Positions 36,121-45,847 are shown, numbered from the stretch's first letter. The stretch: DNA of 64,000 nt from Curvibacter sp. (GCA_004293725.1 REAW01000007.1:1-64000); one strand, 5' to 3'. Program-made: numbers and translations. The notes: generated by a model not told the origin, from the sequence alone.

Positions 36121-36183
36121 ACATAGACAGGCTCCGTATGCCAAAATGCGTGTTCCATTCACAACACAGGAGTGCAGCGCACC

Positions 36184-36411
36184 ATGAGTCGCCAAAGCCT
36201 ATGGGCCACCAAAGTGGCAGCCCTGATACGGGGTGGCAACAGTCAGGCCGCACTGGCGCAGATCAAAGTCGCCCCCACGGTCAAAGACCTTCAGCAATTG
36301 CGCAGCCTGCTCACCACCGAGGGGCTGCTGATCAAAAACCGACTAGTCGACGACGCTACGGCAGACCAGATCATTGCGCTCTCTGCACCGCGACTGCACC
36401 GGTCTCCATGA
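36184..36411 (+). CDS. conserved-looking small protein of unknown function
   Basis: A 75-residue, probably helical cytoplasmic protein (SRQSLWATKVAALIRGGNS, VKDLQQLRSLLTTEGLLI). It has an ATG at 36184, 11 bases after AGGAG, and ends 13 bp before the convergent nagZ stop. The composition is protein-like with no membrane segment. I do not recognise the family. Confidence 0.6.
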   Translation: MSRQSLWATKVAALIRGGNSQAALAQIKVAPTVKDLQQLRSLLTTEGLLIKNRLVDDATADQIIALSAPRLHRSP

Positions 36412-36424
36412 CCGTGTAGGCTGC

Positions 36425-37528
36425 TCAGGCAATCCAATCCATCGCCTGCATGTAGTCTGGGTGCACCATGAGCGCATCCCAGGCCAATGCGGGAGTAGTG
36501 GGCAACAAAGCGCGGCGGCGGGCTTCACTGGCATCCAGTGCTTGCCACTGCCCCTTGAGTTGGGCCTCGGTCAACCCTTCTATCAATGCATCCAAGGCCT
36601 TGCCGCCGCCTTCGGCGCCGGGTAGCGACTGGTTGCACAGCAAAACCAAATCGCAGCCAGCATTCAGAGCCGCCATCGCAGCCTCCGTGTAGCTCACTTG
36701 TTTGCCGTCTATCAGGCGCGCGCCTGCCATCGACAGGTCGTCGCTGAATATGGCTCCGGTGAAGCCAAGCTGCCCACGCAGAACGTCATTGAGCCAGGTG
36801 CTAGAGAAGCCGGCCGGGCGAGCGTCCACTTTAGGGTAGATCACATGCGCAGGCATCACGCTACTAGTGACGGTGTTTAGCCACCGGTAGGGGGCTGCAT
36901 CGTCCGCCAGAATCGCTTTGAGACTGCGTTTGTCTACCGGAATGTCGGTGTGCGAATCGGCTTTGACAAAACCATGGCCGGGAAAGTGTTTGCCACAATT
37001 TCCCATGCCACTTTTGTGCAAGCCGTGCATCAAGCTTTTGGCTAAGAGGCTCACTACACGGGGATCGCGGGCGAACGAACGGTCACCGATAACGCTGCTT
37101 TCTCCATAGTCCAAATCCAGCACCGGCGTAAAACTCAAGTCCACGCCGCAGGCACGGAGCTCCGCGCCCAATACATAGCCTGTGGCAGTGGCGGCATTGG
37201 TGGCGTCGAGTGGCCCCGCCTTTTTTGCAGACACCGTCGCGGCCGGCTCGCGCATCCACATCTCGCCCAACGCACGCATGGCGGGCAAGTGTGTAAAACC
37301 ATCGGTCTTAAAACGCTGCACGCGACCACCTTCATGGTCCACACAAATCAGCAAGTCCGCCCGTACTTTTTTGATGTCGCGGCACAGCGCGGTGAGTTGC
37401 TCACGGCTGCTCCAATTGCGGGCAAACAAAATCATGCCGCCGACCAGCGGATGCTTGAGGCGCTGTCGATCCAGCTTGGTGAGACTGGTGCCTGCAATGT
37501 CGATGACGAGTGGGGCATGGTGGGTCAT
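36425..37528 (-). CDS. nagZ: beta-N-acetylhexosaminidase (peptidoglycan recycling)
   Basis: A 367-residue GH3 enzyme removing GlcNAc from GlcNAc-anhydroMur peptides in the cytoplasm. The family motif KHFPGHGFVKADSHTDIP (about 176-193) carries the catalytic His/Asp dyad loop. The nucleophile aspartate is in GAIFSDDLSMAGA (about 256). The ATG at 37528 is used rather than an upstream TTG. It lies downstream of the acpS cluster, separated by a plus-strand unknown gene. Confidence 0.96.
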   Translation of the reverse strand: MTHHAPLVIDIAGTSLTKLDRQRLKHPLVGGMILFARNWSSREQLTALCRDIKKVRADLLICVDHEGGRVQRFKTDGFTHLPAMRALGEMWMREPAATVSAKKAGPLDATNAATATGYVLGAELRACGVDLSFTPVLDLDYGESSVIGDRSFARDPRVVSLLAKSLMHGLHKSGMGNCGKHFPGHGFVKADSHTDIPVDKRSLKAILADDAAPYRWLNTVTSSVMPAHVIYPKVDARPAGFSSTWLNDVLRGQLGFTGAIFSDDLSMAGARLIDGKQVSYTEAAMAALNAGCDLVLLCNQSLPGAEGGGKALDALIEGLTEAQLKGQWQALDASEARRRALLPTTPALAWDALMVHPDYMQAMDWIA

Positions 37529-37540
37529 GGTTAGGGCCTT

Positions 37541-37584
37541 CAATTGCTATGTATTTAGGAGCTACTTGCGCATATTTTATGGGC
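37541..37584. repeat. short repeat, copy 6 (upstream of nagZ)
   Basis: CAATTGCTATGTATTTAGGA then GCTACTTGCGCATATTTTATGGGC. It has the full GGAGCTACTTGCGCA arm and lies just upstream of nagZ, possibly in its promoter or leader. Confidence 0.65.
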
Positions 37585-37778
37585 TCCATTGGCACTTTGC
37601 TTGCAAAGATCCATTGATATTCTCCAGCCTTCGGTTTTTCTCCAAGACGCGATCTCAAAGACCTTGCACCGCACCAATTTGTTACAAGTTGCCGCGAATG
37701 CTGCTGATAGACTCATTCTCACATTCGGCCCTCTGCGCGCCGCCCTCCGCTACCGCAACCCGTGAGACACCCCACACC

Positions 37779-38426
37779 GTGTTTGGATTTCTAAAAAAAC
37801 GCGGACGCAGCGCCCCGATTCCTGCGGCCCCCATCGAAGCACCCGTGGTGAAGCGCATGGACCTGGACGAACGCAAGGCCTATCGGCGGGAGCGTTTGTA
37901 CCAATCCATCCGTGAGACATTTTTGTCCATGGAAGTTGTTTCCCACATGTACCGTTTCAAGGTGATGCCGGTGGACGAGCGGCACCACCGCTTCATTGCC
38001 ATGATTGATGTTGCCAAGTCGTTTGTGACAGGCGCTAGCAGCAAAACCAAGAGCTTTGCGGCCATGGAGCAGAGCATGCGTAGCAACACCTACAAACGCT
38101 TTGGCGTGCTGATCGACGGAATCTACTGGCGGGTGAGCGAAACGGAAGAACAGTTCGAGCGCCATTCGCGTGCCAACGACCCTGCCCGCAGTGATGGATA
38201 TGAACCAAACCCAGACTTCGCAGGGAACCATGTATCCAACGGAACATTGGCACGGGTGGCGGCATACCACGCCATTTCTGCCGAAGAACAAGCCGCATTT
38301 ATGGAGGCCCTTCAGCGCGGTGCCACCCTGCCTGCAGTGCAGGTGGGAGACATGGAATACAAGTCGGATTTGGCGCCACTGGACGGCGGCATCATGATCG
38401 GTGGCACCCAGTACGGCAAGTTGTAG
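37779..38426 (+). CDS. conserved-looking protein of unknown function
   Basis: A 215-residue protein likely starting at GTG 37779 (VFGFLKKRGRSAP). The frame stays open far upstream, but that part is antisense to nagZ and not protein-like. It is soluble and charged, with segments DERKAYRRERLYQSIRETFLSMEVVSHMYRFKVMPVDERHHRFIAMIDV and TYKRFGVLIDGIYWRVSETEEQFERHSR. No signal peptide or membrane helix. It sits between nagZ and acpS on the opposite strand and converges with acpS (9 bp). Function unknown. Confidence 0.72.
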   Translation: MFGFLKKRGRSAPIPAAPIEAPVVKRMDLDERKAYRRERLYQSIRETFLSMEVVSHMYRFKVMPVDERHHRFIAMIDVAKSFVTGASSKTKSFAAMEQSMRSNTYKRFGVLIDGIYWRVSETEEQFERHSRANDPARSDGYEPNPDFAGNHVSNGTLARVAAYHAISAEEQAAFMEALQRGATLPAVQVGDMEYKSDLAPLDGGIMIGGTQYGKL

Positions 38427-38435
38427 CCAGGTGCC

Positions 38436-38831
38436 CTACGGCGTGGTTTCCACCACACAAAAACTGGCAGCGTAGTCAGTCTCGTCCGTTACCGTCACAT
38501 GCACCTGCAGTGCCTGGGCTTCAAACCAGTCTTTCAACACCCCGTGCAACACGATGGTAGGTTTGCCACTGCGCTCATTGGCGATTTCGCAGAGCTTCCA
38601 GGTCATGGGCATACGCATGCCCAATCCAATCGCTTTGCTGAAGGCCTCTTTGGCACTGAAGCGAGTCGCCAGGTAGCGGACGCCGCGCTCTGGCCAACGG
38701 GCGCTGCGTGCTTTCCAGGTTGCAAATTCGGCGTCCGACAGCACCTTGCTTGCAAAACGGTCACCATGCTTGTCAAGGCTTGCGCGAATGCGCCGCACAT
38801 CGCAAATATCGGTGCCAATGCCGTAGATCAC
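38436..38831 (-). CDS. acpS: holo-[acyl-carrier-protein] synthase
   Basis: A 131-residue phosphopantetheinyl transferase that activates AcpP, encoded in this window at 51421. [10 protein letters not shown] (5-14) and [12 protein letters not shown] (about 58-69) hold the metal and CoA-binding residues. GTG at 38831 follows GGGGAGG and gives the standard MIYGIGTDI start; longer in-frame extensions are not conserved-looking. It begins 10 bp after pdxJ. Confidence 0.95.
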   Translation of the reverse strand: MIYGIGTDICDVRRIRASLDKHGDRFASKVLSDAEFATWKARSARWPERGVRYLATRFSAKEAFSKAIGLGMRMPMTWKLCEIANERSGKPTIVLHGVLKDWFEAQALQVHVTVTDETDYAASFCVVETTP

Positions 38832-38841
38832 GCGCCTCCCC

Positions 38842-39591
38842 TCACTGACCCAGGCAAGCCAAATACGCCTTGACCGTTGCGTCATAGCCGAGCTCCAAGG
38901 CATCTGCAATCAAGGCGTGGCCAATGGAAACCTCTTGCAGCCCGGGCACCTGGCGGGCAAATGCTGCGAGGTTGTCGCGGTTCAGGTCGTGGCCCGCATT
39001 CACGCCTAGCCCCGCGTCCAAAGCGGCCTGCGCAGCGGCAGCGAAGCGCGCCAATTGGGTCTGCTGCCCGACGCTTCCCCACGCTGCTGCATAGGGCTCT
39101 GTGTAAAGCTCGATACGGTCCGCGCCAACCGCTTTGGCGCCGGCCATGGCGCCAGGATCAGCATCCATGAACAAACTCACCCGCAGACCCAAAGCGTGGG
39201 CTTCGGCAATCAAAGGCCGAAGGCGTTCCGCATCGTCCGGAAAGACCCACCCGTGGTCGCTGGTGAATTGCCCTTCGCTGTCGGGCACAAAGGTCACTTG
39301 GTGCACCGGAAGACCACGCAGGCGCAAGTCGCGTACGCACTCCATCAAGTTGTGAAACGGGTTACCTTCCACATTGAATTCGCGGTCGGGCCAACCTTTC
39401 AATAATGTGGCCAAGTCCAGCACATCGTGGGCGCGAATGTGGCGTGCATCGGGTCGCGGGTGCACGGTAATGCCCGCAGCACCCGCTTGCAAACACAGCA
39501 AGGCCGCGCGGGTCACGCTAGGAATGCCCAGATGGCGGGTATTGCGCACTAGCGCAACTTTGTTGAGGTTGACCGATAAGTGGATAGTCAT
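38842..39591 (-). CDS. pdxJ: pyridoxine 5'-phosphate synthase
   Basis: A 249-residue TIM-barrel enzyme closing the pyridoxine ring from 1-deoxyxylulose 5-phosphate and aminoacetone phosphate. Key motifs: [24 protein letters not shown] (about 47-55), the active-site glutamate region FNVEGNP, and the C-terminal [12 protein letters not shown] and [15 protein letters not shown] at 39591 gives the standard start. It sits between recO and acpS, a widespread order. Confidence 0.97.
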   Translation of the reverse strand: MTIHLSVNLNKVALVRNTRHLGIPSVTRAALLCLQAGAAGITVHPRPDARHIRAHDVLDLATLLKGWPDREFNVEGNPFHNLMECVRDLRLRGLPVHQVTFVPDSEGQFTSDHGWVFPDDAERLRPLIAEAHALGLRVSLFMDADPGAMAGAKAVGADRIELYTEPYAAAWGSVGQQTQLARFAAAAQAALDAGLGVNAGHDLNRDNLAAFARQVPGLQEVSIGHALIADALELGYDATVKAYLACLGQ

Positions 39592-39620
39592 AAGGTTGGG
39601 CCACCAAACAAGGGAGGAAA

Positions 39621-40370
39621 TTACAGGGCCTGAATGTCGATCATCATCTGCCGCGTGCGCAACGTCTTTACGCCGCAATGGTAGTGCAGCAAAGCGCGCA
39701 ATTGCGGCTTCAACGGACCCATCAGTTCGGCACACGCGCGCAGTGTGGTGGTGAACGGCGCGTCTGCGCGTATGGCACTGTGCAGACGCAGCCACTGCGC
39801 GCCACTCAGGCTGGTGCGGTCTTCCCCGTGCGCTTGGCGTAGCCCACCTTCGGGTACCAACACGTACTGCACATCAGGCATCAGCGCGCCAAGGGTCATG
39901 GTTTGCGCATCCAAGCGGGGCAAAAAACCCACTTCGCGCAGCAATAGCAGCTCAAACGTTCGCAGCGCGCCTTGCAGCGCCTCACCATGTTCGCTGGCAA
40001 TAATTTCTACCACATGGGCATACACATCAAACAGCACTGCGTGCGGATCGTCCCGCGCTAGCAGGGTCATCAACAATTCATTGAGGTAGTAGCCCGAAAG
40101 CAGCGCGTCGCCCGTGGGCATCACATGGCCGCCCTGCCACTCGGCACTGCGCAGCGTGCGAATCTCGGCATCGCCACCATAGGCTACGTGCAGAGGCTGG
40201 AGCGGCAACAAAACAGGGCGAAAGCTGGAGCTGGGCTTCTTCGCACCTTTGGCTACCAGCGCAATGCGCCCGTAGTGGCGGGTAAAAACCTCCAGAATCA
40301 GGCTGCTCTCGCTCCAATCGTAGCGGTGCAGCACATACGCGGGCTCGTCAGAGATGCGTTTGATAGCCAC
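39621..40370 (-). CDS. recO: DNA repair protein RecO
   Basis: A 249-residue recombination mediator that helps load RecA. An N-terminal OB fold ([37 protein letters not shown]) is followed by a helical domain. The C-terminal cysteine zinc motif of some RecO proteins is reduced here. Start is GTG at 40370. It is downstream of era in the rnc-era-recO-pdxJ-acpS string. Confidence 0.93.
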   Translation of the reverse strand: MAIKRISDEPAYVLHRYDWSESSLILEVFTRHYGRIALVAKGAKKPSSSFRPVLLPLQPLHVAYGGDAEIRTLRSAEWQGGHVMPTGDALLSGYYLNELLMTLLARDDPHAVLFDVYAHVVEIIASEHGEALQGALRTFELLLLREVGFLPRLDAQTMTLGALMPDVQYVLVPEGGLRQAHGEDRTSLSGAQWLRLHSAIRADAPFTTTLRACAELMGPLKPQLRALLHYHCGVKTLRTRQMMIDIQAL

Positions 40371-40390
40371 AGATCAGTGGAAGGTTTTGC

Positions 40391-40464
40391 CGCCGGGCCG
40401 CCCCAAGGCAAAACGCGCCCCCATGGGGGGCAGCGCAGTACACGCAGTGACAAGCGTGGGGGCT
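40391..40464. repeat. GCGCCCC...GCGTGGG intergenic repeat, copy 2 (era-recO gap)
   Basis: The 100-bp gap between era and recO is largely filled by a GC-rich element. It has a strong hairpin GCCCCCATGGGGGGC (40417-40431) and ends in GCGTGGGGGCT. It is related to 1633-1679. Confidence 0.5.
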
Positions 40465-40470
40465 AACATT

Positions 40471-41526
40471 TCACTCGTAACCGAAGCTGCGCACGCGCGC
40501 TTCGTCATCGGCCCAGCCAGAGCGCACCTTCACCCACATCTCCAGAAACACTTTGGCGTCAACCAGCTTTTCCAGCTCCACGCGGGTTTCCATCCCGATG
40601 CGCTTGATTCGCTCGCCCTTGTCACCAATGACCATGGCCTTGTGGGTATCGCGCTCCACCACAATGGTGGCTGCGATGCGCAGCAGGCGCTTTTGGCCTT
40701 TTTTCTGCGGCGGCTCTTCTTCAAACTTGTCGATGATGACGGTGGAGGTGTAAGGCAATTCATCCCCGGTGAGACGGAACAGTTTTTCACGGACCAACTC
40801 ACTGGCCAAAAACTTTTCGCTGCGATCGGTCAATTCGTCTTCGGCATACCACCAAGCCTGCTCGGGCAGGTACTTCTCACAAATGGCGAGCAAACGGGGA
40901 ATGTCTTTGGCATTTTTGGCCGACATGGGTACAAACTCGGCAAACTTGTGTTTGTCGGTCATGGTTTGCAGCCAAGGCGCTATGTCGCCACGGCGGTGGA
41001 CGTTGTCCAGCTTGTTGGCAATCAGTAGCGTGGGAATGTCTTTGCCAAGCAGTGCCAGCACACGTGCGTCGGCAGGCGTAAAGCTGCCAGCCTCCACCAC
41101 AAACAAAATCAAATCCACATCGGCCACGGCACCCTGAACCGCTTTGTTCAATGACTTGTTGAGCGCATTGGCATGCAGGGTCTGAAAACCCGGCGTGTCC
41201 ACAAACACAAACTGGGTGAGACCTAGGGTGTGCATGCCGGTAATACGGTGGCGAGTCGTCTGCGCCTTGCGCGAGGTGATGCTGATCTTCTGGCCGACCA
41301 GGGCGTTCAACAACGTGGACTTGCCCACGTTGGGCTTGCCCACGATGGCCACCAGTCCGCAGCGCTGGCCAGCGCCGTCGGCACCTGGAAGGGCCAACTT
41401 GGGCGTGCTCTTGAGCAGGCCTTGCAGCATGGCATCCAGGTCTTCCTGCACTTCAGGTTTAGAGTCTTTTTGGCCCTTAGCCCCCGTGGATTCTGCGCCA
41501 GCAGCTATTTTTTTAGGAGCATTCAT
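40471..41526 (-). CDS. era: GTPase Era (with N-terminal extension)
   Basis: A GTPase for 16S rRNA maturation and 30S assembly. G1 GKPNVGKST (about 63-71), G3 DTPGFQT (about 109), G4 NKLD (about 171), then a C-terminal KH domain ([24 protein letters not shown]). At 351 residues it is about 50 longer than E. coli Era; the extra N-terminal ~55 residues are low-complexity. Part of the extension (KKIAAGA) is encoded by a short-repeat copy. The ATG overlaps the rnc stop (TCAT on the plus strand), which supports the long form. Confidence 0.96.
   Translation of the reverse strand: MNAPKKIAAGAESTGAKGQKDSKPEVQEDLDAMLQGLLKSTPKLALPGADGAGQRCGLVAIVGKPNVGKSTLLNALVGQKISITSRKAQTTRHRITGMHTLGLTQFVFVDTPGFQTLHANALNKSLNKAVQGAVADVDLILFVVEAGSFTPADARVLALLGKDIPTLLIANKLDNVHRRGDIAPWLQTMTDKHKFAEFVPMSAKNAKDIPRLLAICEKYLPEQAWWYAEDELTDRSEKFLASELVREKLFRLTGDELPYTSTVIIDKFEEEPPQKKGQKRLLRIAATIVVERDTHKAMVIGDKGERIKRIGMETRVELEKLVDAKVFLEMWVKVRSGWADDEARVRSFGYE
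41493..41520. repeat. short repeat, copy 7 (inside era 5' end)
   Basis: TGCGCCAGCAGCTATTTTTT TAGGAGC keeps the TGCGC arm, AGCTAT core and GGAGC arm. It is translated as part of the Era N-terminal extension. Confidence 0.6.
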
Positions 41527-42209
41527 AGTTTGATCTTTGACTTAATGGTTTGCAGCATGGCCGCCGCAGCCGCCTGCTCTCCGGCCCGGCGCGATCCGCC
41601 AATGCCGCGTTCAGACAGGCGGAGTTCCGGGATCTCGCATTCCACATCAAAACTTTGTTTGTGGGCTGCGCCCAGTGTTCCTACCACGGTGTACACCGGC
41701 AACTTCATTTTGCGACCCTGCAGCCACTCCTGCAACTCCGTCTTGGGGTCCTTGCCAATGGCCTCCATTTGCGGGTTGATTTCAACCGCCTCAAATAGAC
41801 GGTGAACCAGTGCCTGCGCTGCAGAAAAACCGGCGTCCAAGTAAACCGCGCCAATAATCGCCTCTAACGCATCGGCCAAAATGGAAGCGCGCTTGGGACC
41901 ACCTGAGCGCATTTCGCCCTCCCCAAGCTTCAGGACGTCTGGCAACCCGAGCCCCAAGGCGATTTGGTGCAGTGTTTCTTGCTTGACCAAATTGGCGCGT
42001 ACACGGGATAAGTCACCTTCCGGCAAGGCGCCAAGGCGGGCATAGAGCAAATCAGAAATGGCCAGCCCCAACACCGAGTCCCCCAAAAACTCCAGGCGCT
42101 CGTAGTGGTCTGACGAAAAGCTGCGGTGGGTCAGTGCCCGCGACAACAGGGAAACATTGGAGAACTGGTGCTGCAGGCGCTGCTGCAACGCGATGAAACC
42201 ATCTGTCAC
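41523..42209 (-). CDS. rnc: ribonuclease III
   Basis: A 228-residue double-stranded-RNA endonuclease. The signature [16 protein letters not shown] (about 37-52) and [13 protein letters not shown] (about 113-125) hold the metal-binding acidic residues. A dsRNA-binding domain fills the C-terminal third. GTG start at 42209; the stop overlaps the era start. RNase III often cleaves its own operon leader. Confidence 0.97.
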   Translation of the reverse strand: MTDGFIALQQRLQHQFSNVSLLSRALTHRSFSSDHYERLEFLGDSVLGLAISDLLYARLGALPEGDLSRVRANLVKQETLHQIALGLGLPDVLKLGEGEMRSGGPKRASILADALEAIIGAVYLDAGFSAAQALVHRLFEAVEINPQMEAIGKDPKTELQEWLQGRKMKLPVYTVVGTLGAAHKQSFDVECEIPELRLSERGIGGSRRAGEQAAAAAMLQTIKSKIKL

Positions 42210-42210
42210 G

Positions 42211-42564
42211 TTATTTGGATTGCCCGGTGTACTTGAGCGTCAGAAACGCGGGGCCAACCAGATGAATCTCGCGCTGGTATTCAAATTTGACCACCACTTT
42301 ATCGCCCTGCTTGCCAACTTCGAGGTCTTTGCCTTTGATCGAGCTGATGGAGTCGACTTCAGTTTGCTTGTCAAAGATGGCGCGCACTTCCACTACGGAC
42401 TGGCCCGCTGCTGCGCGTTGCACCGCTTTTTGCACCGCCAGGAATTCGAGCACGGTAGGAAAAACTTGGGCCGCCACGACTCCACCCATGGCCACGACAC
42501 CGCCAACGAACAGGAGGCCAATGAACGATATACCGCGCTGCTTGGATTTGTTAAGCATTGTCAT
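42211..42564 (-). CDS. DUF4845 family membrane protein
   Basis: A 117-residue protein with one N-terminal transmembrane or signal-anchor helix (about 11-33, GISFIGLLFVGGVVAMGGVVAAQVF), then a small extracytoplasmic domain. Short proteins of this family are found between lepB and rnc in many beta- and gammaproteobacteria. Function unknown. It ends 1 bp before the rnc start. Confidence 0.88.
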   Translation of the reverse strand: MTMLNKSKQRGISFIGLLFVGGVVAMGGVVAAQVFPTVLEFLAVQKAVQRAAAGQSVVEVRAIFDKQTEVDSISSIKGKDLEVGKQGDKVVVKFEYQREIHLVGPAFLTLKYTGQSK

Positions 42565-42598
42565 TTTGAATCTCTACCCCTTGGTTTGCGTTGAAATG

Positions 42599-43564
42599 TC
42601 AATTGAACCCGCCAATGCGCTTGAGGTTGCCAAAGTTCATCCAGACAAAGAACGCCTTGCCTACGATGTTCTGGTCTGGCACAAAGCCCCAATAGCGCGA
42701 ATCCAGTGAATTATCCCGATTGTCGCCCATCATGAAATAGTGACCTTCTGGCACTTTGCAGGTCACACCCTCGACGGTGTAGCTACATGCTTCATAGCCT
42801 TGGAACTTGTCGGCACCGGGCACAAACGCAGGGCGGTCTTTGTCATTGAGCACCCGATGCTTCTTATCGCCAAAGGATTCTTCGAAATGTTTGAAGTACT
42901 GCATGGCGTCTTCGTCAAAAAACTCCGGCAATGCTGTGGTCTCCACCACCTGGCCGTTGATGGTCAGGCGCTTGTTCAGGTAGGCCACAGTGTCACCGGG
43001 CACACCAACTACCCGCTTGATGTAGTCCAAGCTGGGCTTGGGTGGGTAACGAAACACTATCACATCCCCACGCTGCGGCTTATTGCCTTCGGTGATTTTG
43101 AGGTTGATCACCGGCAAGCGAATGCCATAGGTAAATTTATTTACCAAAATCAGATCCCCGACCAACAGGGTTGGAATCATGGAACCTGAAGGAATCTTGA
43201 AGGGTTCGAACAAAAAGGAGCGCAGCAGGAACACCGCAATAATCACCGGGAACAATCCAGCCGTCCAGTCCAACCACCAAGGCTGCATCAGCAATTTGAC
43301 TTTTGCTTCGCTAATGTCTCCGTCCACTTGTGCAATGCCCAGCTTGTTGAGCTCAGCGCGGCGCTGCAGGTCATTGGCTACCAAGGCAGCCACTGCTTTT
43401 TGTCGCTGCGGCAAGAAGTAGAAGCGCTCCGCCAACCAATACACCCCAGTGACTACCGTCGCCAAAAAAAGCAACAAGGCGAAGTTGCCATCAACCACGC
43501 CAAAGTACCAAGAGCCCGCGTAAAGCACAAATGCCGCAAGTACGGCTGCTGTCAAAGCTTGCAT
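42599..43564 (-). CDS. lepB: signal peptidase I
   Basis: A 321-residue membrane protease that removes Sec and Tat signal peptides. Two N-terminal membrane helices (about 1-22 and 28-45 region, plus the SFLFEPF anchor near 118) are followed by the catalytic serine in PSGSMIPTLLVGD (about 131). The catalytic lysine is in DYIKRVVGVPGD (about 183), and box E GDNRDNSLDSR is present. The ATG overlaps the lepA stop (TAATG). Confidence 0.97.
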   Translation of the reverse strand: MQALTAAVLAAFVLYAGSWYFGVVDGNFALLLFLATVVTGVYWLAERFYFLPQRQKAVAALVANDLQRRAELNKLGIAQVDGDISEAKVKLLMQPWWLDWTAGLFPVIIAVFLLRSFLFEPFKIPSGSMIPTLLVGDLILVNKFTYGIRLPVINLKITEGNKPQRGDVIVFRYPPKPSLDYIKRVVGVPGDTVAYLNKRLTINGQVVETTALPEFFDEDAMQYFKHFEESFGDKKHRVLNDKDRPAFVPGADKFQGYEACSYTVEGVTCKVPEGHYFMMGDNRDNSLDSRYWGFVPDQNIVGKAFFVWMNFGNLKRIGGFN

Positions 43565-45375
43565 TAATCTTCCACCTGCAAAATAGCCAAGAATGCTTCC
43601 TGTGGAACTTCCACGGAGCCGATTTGTTTCATGCGTTTTTTACCCGCTTTTTGTTTTTCCAGGAGCTTGCGCTTGCGGGAAATATCCCCACCGTAGCACT
43701 TGGCCAGCACGTTTTTGCGCAACGCTTTGATTGTTTCGCGCGCAATAATGTTGGCCCCGATCGCAGCCTGGATCGCCACGTCATACATTTGCCGAGAGAT
43801 GATTTCGCGCATCTTGCCGACCACGGCGCGGCCGCGGTACAGGCTTTGGCTGCGGTGCAGCATGATCGATAACGCATCGACTTTTTCGCTATTCAACAGA
43901 ATGTCGACCTTGACCACATCGGCTGCACGGTATTCCTTGAAGTCGTAGTCCATGGACGCATAGCCCCGGCTCACGCTTTTCAGTTTGTCAAAGAAGTCCA
44001 GAACAATTTCGGCCAACGGCATTTCATACGTCAGCACAACTTGACGCCCCTTGTAGGCCATGTTCATTTGCACGCCACGCTTTTGGTTGGCCAGTGTCAT
44101 GACCACACCCACATACTCTTGTGGCATGTACAAATGCATGGTGACGATGGGTTCGCGGATTTCGGCTGTCTTGCCAACTTCAGGCATCTTGGAGGGGTTT
44201 TCCACCAAAACAACTTCGCCATCATTCTTCATCACTTCGTAGACCACACTGGGTGCTGTGGTGATCAGGTCCTGGTCGAACTCTCGCTCCAAGCGTTCCT
44301 GCACAATTTCCATGTGCAGCAGACCCAAGAATCCACAGCGAAAACCAAACCCTAGGGCTTGCGACACCTCAGGCTCGTAGTGCAGTGAAGCATCGTTGAG
44401 CTTGAGCTTTTCGAGCGCGTCGCGCAGGGAGTCGTATTCGCTGGCTTCGGTCGGGTAGAGCCCTGCAAACACCTGGGGTTGAATTTCCTTGAACCCCGGC
44501 AAAGCTTCCGTGGCCGTGAATGCGGCGCCACCACTGCCCTGCTTGATCATGGTCACAGTGTCGCCAACCTTCGCGGCTTGCAGCTCTTTGATGCCGGCGA
44601 TGATGTAACCCACCTCGCCGGCTTCAAGTGACTGGCGTGGCTGGTTGGCTGGGGTAAAGACGCCCAAATTGTCAGCGTTGTAGCTGGCACCAGAGGCCAT
44701 CATTTTGATGCGCTCTCCCTTACCCAAACGACCATCCACCACACGCACCAACATTACGACCCCAACGTAGCTGTCAAACCAGCTGTCAATGATCATGGCG
44801 CGCAACGGGCCCTCGGGGTTGCCTTTGGGCGACGGGATTTTGGCCACAATAGCTTCGAGAATGTCATCAATACCCAAACCGGTTTTGGCAGAACACACGA
44901 TTGCTTCAGTTGCGTCAATGCCGATCACATCTTCAATCTCGCTGCGTGCATTGTCCGGGTCGGCATTGGGCAGATCAATCTTGTTCAACACAGGTAGCAC
45001 TTCCACACCAAGGTCTAGCGCTGTGTAGCAATTGGCAACTGTCTGCGCTTCCACGCCCTGCGAGGCGTCTACCACGAGCAATGCGCCTTCGCATGCCGAG
45101 AGCGAACGGCTAACTTCATATGAGAAGTCCACATGTCCTGGCGTGTCGATCAAGTTGAGGTTGTAGGTCTGGCCATCTTTGGCCTTGTACTGCAAGGCAG
45201 CGGTCTGCGCCTTGATGGTTATCCCGCGCTCTTTCTCGATATCCATCGAGTCCAATACTTGGGCCTCCATCTCACGCGCTTCCAATCCTCCGCATCGCTG
45301 AATCAACCGGTCAGCGAGTGTGGATTTACCGTGATCAATGTGGGCAATGATCGAGAAATTTCTGATGTGATTCAT
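43564..45375 (-). CDS. lepA: elongation factor 4 (LepA GTPase)
   Basis: A 603-residue translational GTPase. G1 AHIDHGKST (about 10-18), G3 DTPGHVDF (about 77), G4 NKIDLP (about 131), then EF-G-like domains and the LepA-specific C-terminal domain ending with the basic [24 protein letters not shown] at 45375 ([12 protein letters not shown]) is the family start; an upstream TTG is rejected. It is the first gene of the lepA-lepB-DUF4845-rnc-era unit. Confidence 0.98.
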   Translation of the reverse strand: MNHIRNFSIIAHIDHGKSTLADRLIQRCGGLEAREMEAQVLDSMDIEKERGITIKAQTAALQYKAKDGQTYNLNLIDTPGHVDFSYEVSRSLSACEGALLVVDASQGVEAQTVANCYTALDLGVEVLPVLNKIDLPNADPDNARSEIEDVIGIDATEAIVCSAKTGLGIDDILEAIVAKIPSPKGNPEGPLRAMIIDSWFDSYVGVVMLVRVVDGRLGKGERIKMMASGASYNADNLGVFTPANQPRQSLEAGEVGYIIAGIKELQAAKVGDTVTMIKQGSGGAAFTATEALPGFKEIQPQVFAGLYPTEASEYDSLRDALEKLKLNDASLHYEPEVSQALGFGFRCGFLGLLHMEIVQERLEREFDQDLITTAPSVVYEVMKNDGEVVLVENPSKMPEVGKTAEIREPIVTMHLYMPQEYVGVVMTLANQKRGVQMNMAYKGRQVVLTYEMPLAEIVLDFFDKLKSVSRGYASMDYDFKEYRAADVVKVDILLNSEKVDALSIMLHRSQSLYRGRAVVGKMREIISRQMYDVAIQAAIGANIIARETIKALRKNVLAKCYGGDISRKRKLLEKQKAGKKRMKQIGSVEVPQEAFLAILQVED

Positions 45376-45418
45376 CAACGACAAGCTTCAAGTGATTGAA
45401 TTAAAACGAGCAGACAAG

Positions 45419-45450
45419 AAAAAAGGGCGCATCGTAAGACGACGCGCCCT
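45419..45450 (-). terminator. terminator-like hairpin upstream of lepA
   Basis: AGGGCGC (45424-45430) pairs with GCGCCCT (45444-45450), with TCGT/ACGA continuing the stem. On the minus strand it is followed by six or more T. It lies only ~45 bp before the lepA start, so it could end degQ read-through or act as a leader attenuator. Confidence 0.7.
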
Positions 45451-45785
45451 GAACCAACAATCTTTGGCAACTGCGAAGGTTGGAAGCCCATTGTAGGCAA
45501 AAAGTCCAGAGAGCACAGCCCAAAAAAACTTGGTTCAAGGGGAGTTGCGACACCGCAACAGAAAACTTATCAACAACTTATTAACATATTCAACGCATGA
45601 ATGCTGAACAACTTGTGGGAGAGTTGTGGATCAACTGTGGGTTCTTTCCACTGTCCCATATGGTGGAGTTTGCAAGCATGCATATATGCAATGACTTCCG
45701 TAGAAACGCCATATTCTAACCAGTGCTTTCTACAAGTCTCAAAAGTTAGCGGCCGCCCACTTTATTTCATAGTGACGGCCGATAG

Positions 45786-45838
45786 GAAAAAAACAAAAAA
45801 AGGAGCCACCCCAAAACCAAGCATGGTTTAGGGTCTTG
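45786..45838 (-). terminator. candidate terminator after degQ
   Basis: On the minus strand CCCTAAACC and GGTTTTGGG form a stem with an ATGCTT loop just after the degQ stop. A T-rich tract (TTTTTTTGTTTTTTT) follows after about nine bases. The stem-to-T spacing is loose, so efficiency is uncertain. Confidence 0.5.
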
Positions 45839-45847
45839 CAATCAAGC

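Larger units (their letters stand above)
45376..45847. other. 472-bp AT-rich interval between degQ and lepA
   Basis: This gap holds the degQ terminator side, the lepA promoter side and a terminator-like hairpin at 45419-45450. In between is an AT-rich segment (45561-45690) with DnaA-box-like words: TTATCAACA at 45567, TTATTAACA at 45578, TGTGGATCA at 45625. The repeated CAACT(T)GTGGG (45609 and 45632) and a perfect 12-bp palindrome TGCATATATGCA (45679-45690) also lie there. No convincing ORF is present. Confidence 0.6.

Noticed and set aside
37182..37778. Upstream open part of the frame leading into the unknown gene at 37779
   Set aside because: It is antisense to nagZ, has unlikely composition, and has no start with a ribosome-binding site; GTG at 37779 is the better start.
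45561..45690. Main replication origin
   Set aside because: DnaA-box-like words are imperfect and few, and none of the usual origin-linked genes (dnaA, dnaN, rpmH, parAB, gidA) is nearby; kept only as a weak finding.
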